The notes beneath the pieces are model-generated. The model did no database searches, was not told the origin of the DNA, and saw nothing but the letters and a program-made list of their open reading frames with translations. 12,531 nt of DNA from Baffinella frigidus (lineage: Eukaryota > Cryptophyceae > Cryptomonadales > Baffinellaceae). Of the stretch, positions 12,509 to 12,531 are shown piece after piece. The first letter of the stretch is position 1. Each line of letters begins with the position of its first letter. A program made the position numbers and the translations under genes. The DNA is taken from contig MU646315.1 of assembly GCA_026770585.1 (NCBI GenBank), forward strand, positions 611,040 through 623,570, given 5' to 3'.

Positions 12509-12531
12509 TCATGGGCGAGTTCCGCAGCAAG
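12509..12531 (+). repeat. Start of a copy of exon 28, cut by the window end
   Basis: ATGGGCGAGTTCCGCAGCAA matches exon 28 CTGGGCGAGATCCGGAGCAA with four differences. Being downstream, it should be a 3'-edge copy that continues past the window. Confidence 0.82.

Noticed and set aside
1-12531. A chromosome end (true telomere)
   Set aside because: Arrays are short, degenerate, interrupted by 28 in-phase exons and occur across the whole window, so they are interstitial. Closeness to a telomere cannot be judged from here.
1-12531. CRISPR array
   Set aside because: Repeats are heptamers without regular unique spacers, in a spliced eukaryotic gene.

Overview
The window is a stretch of a eukaryotic nuclear gene on the + strand. 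It carries 28 consecutive short exons (42-229 bp) of one axonemal dynein heavy chain, separated by 27 introns averaging about 360 bp. Joined, the exons give 2,523 nt, or 841 codons, with no stop, and every splice phase matches across every junction. The protein covers the AAA5 module, the AAA5-AAA6 connection, AAA6 and most of the dynein C-terminal domain. Motif spacing fits the outer-arm gamma class best (animal DNAH5/DNAH8, Chlamydomonas ODA2 type). The gene enters from the left and leaves to the right, so promoter, start, stop and polyadenylation site are not here. I see no second gene and nothing convincing on the - strand.

The organism should be a flagellated, intron-rich protist with GC-rich exons. 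Plant-type CCCTAAA telomere-like repeats fill the introns. A green flagellate of prasinophyte type (the large-genome Cymbomonas comes to mind) is my best guess, but only a guess. Cryptophytes and haptophytes remain possible. Near-universal GT-AG splicing (26 of 27, one GC-AG) argues against a dinoflagellate.

Layout: AAA5 is encoded in about 174-4099, the AAA5-AAA6 connection in 4678-6388, AAA6 in 6556-8267, the following lid in 8494-9490, and the C-terminal domain in 9921-12457. Most introns hold arrays of a 7-bp unit that is a one- or two-base variant of CCCTAAA: CCCCAAA, CCATAAA, CCATCAA, CCACAAA, CCATAGA, CCCTACA, CCCTGAA, CCCGAAA and others. Different arrays are homogenized for different variants. 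Almost all have the C-rich strand as the sense strand; intron 20 is the clear exception.

The most unusual feature is a set of about 22 truncated copies of exon edges in the introns. Copies of an exon's 5' edge, mostly with its acceptor AG, lie only upstream of the intact exon. Copies of an exon's 3' edge, with its GT donor, lie only downstream. A hand comparison of eight copies shows mostly synonymous differences from the live exon (about 34 synonymous to 13 amino-acid-changing codons), which is not what long-dead local duplicates should show. Other structures are a 179-bp element with 32-bp terminal inverted repeats, an 18-bp direct repeat bracketing one heptamer array, a 41-bp minisatellite, a fold-back structure and a perfect 20-bp palindrome.
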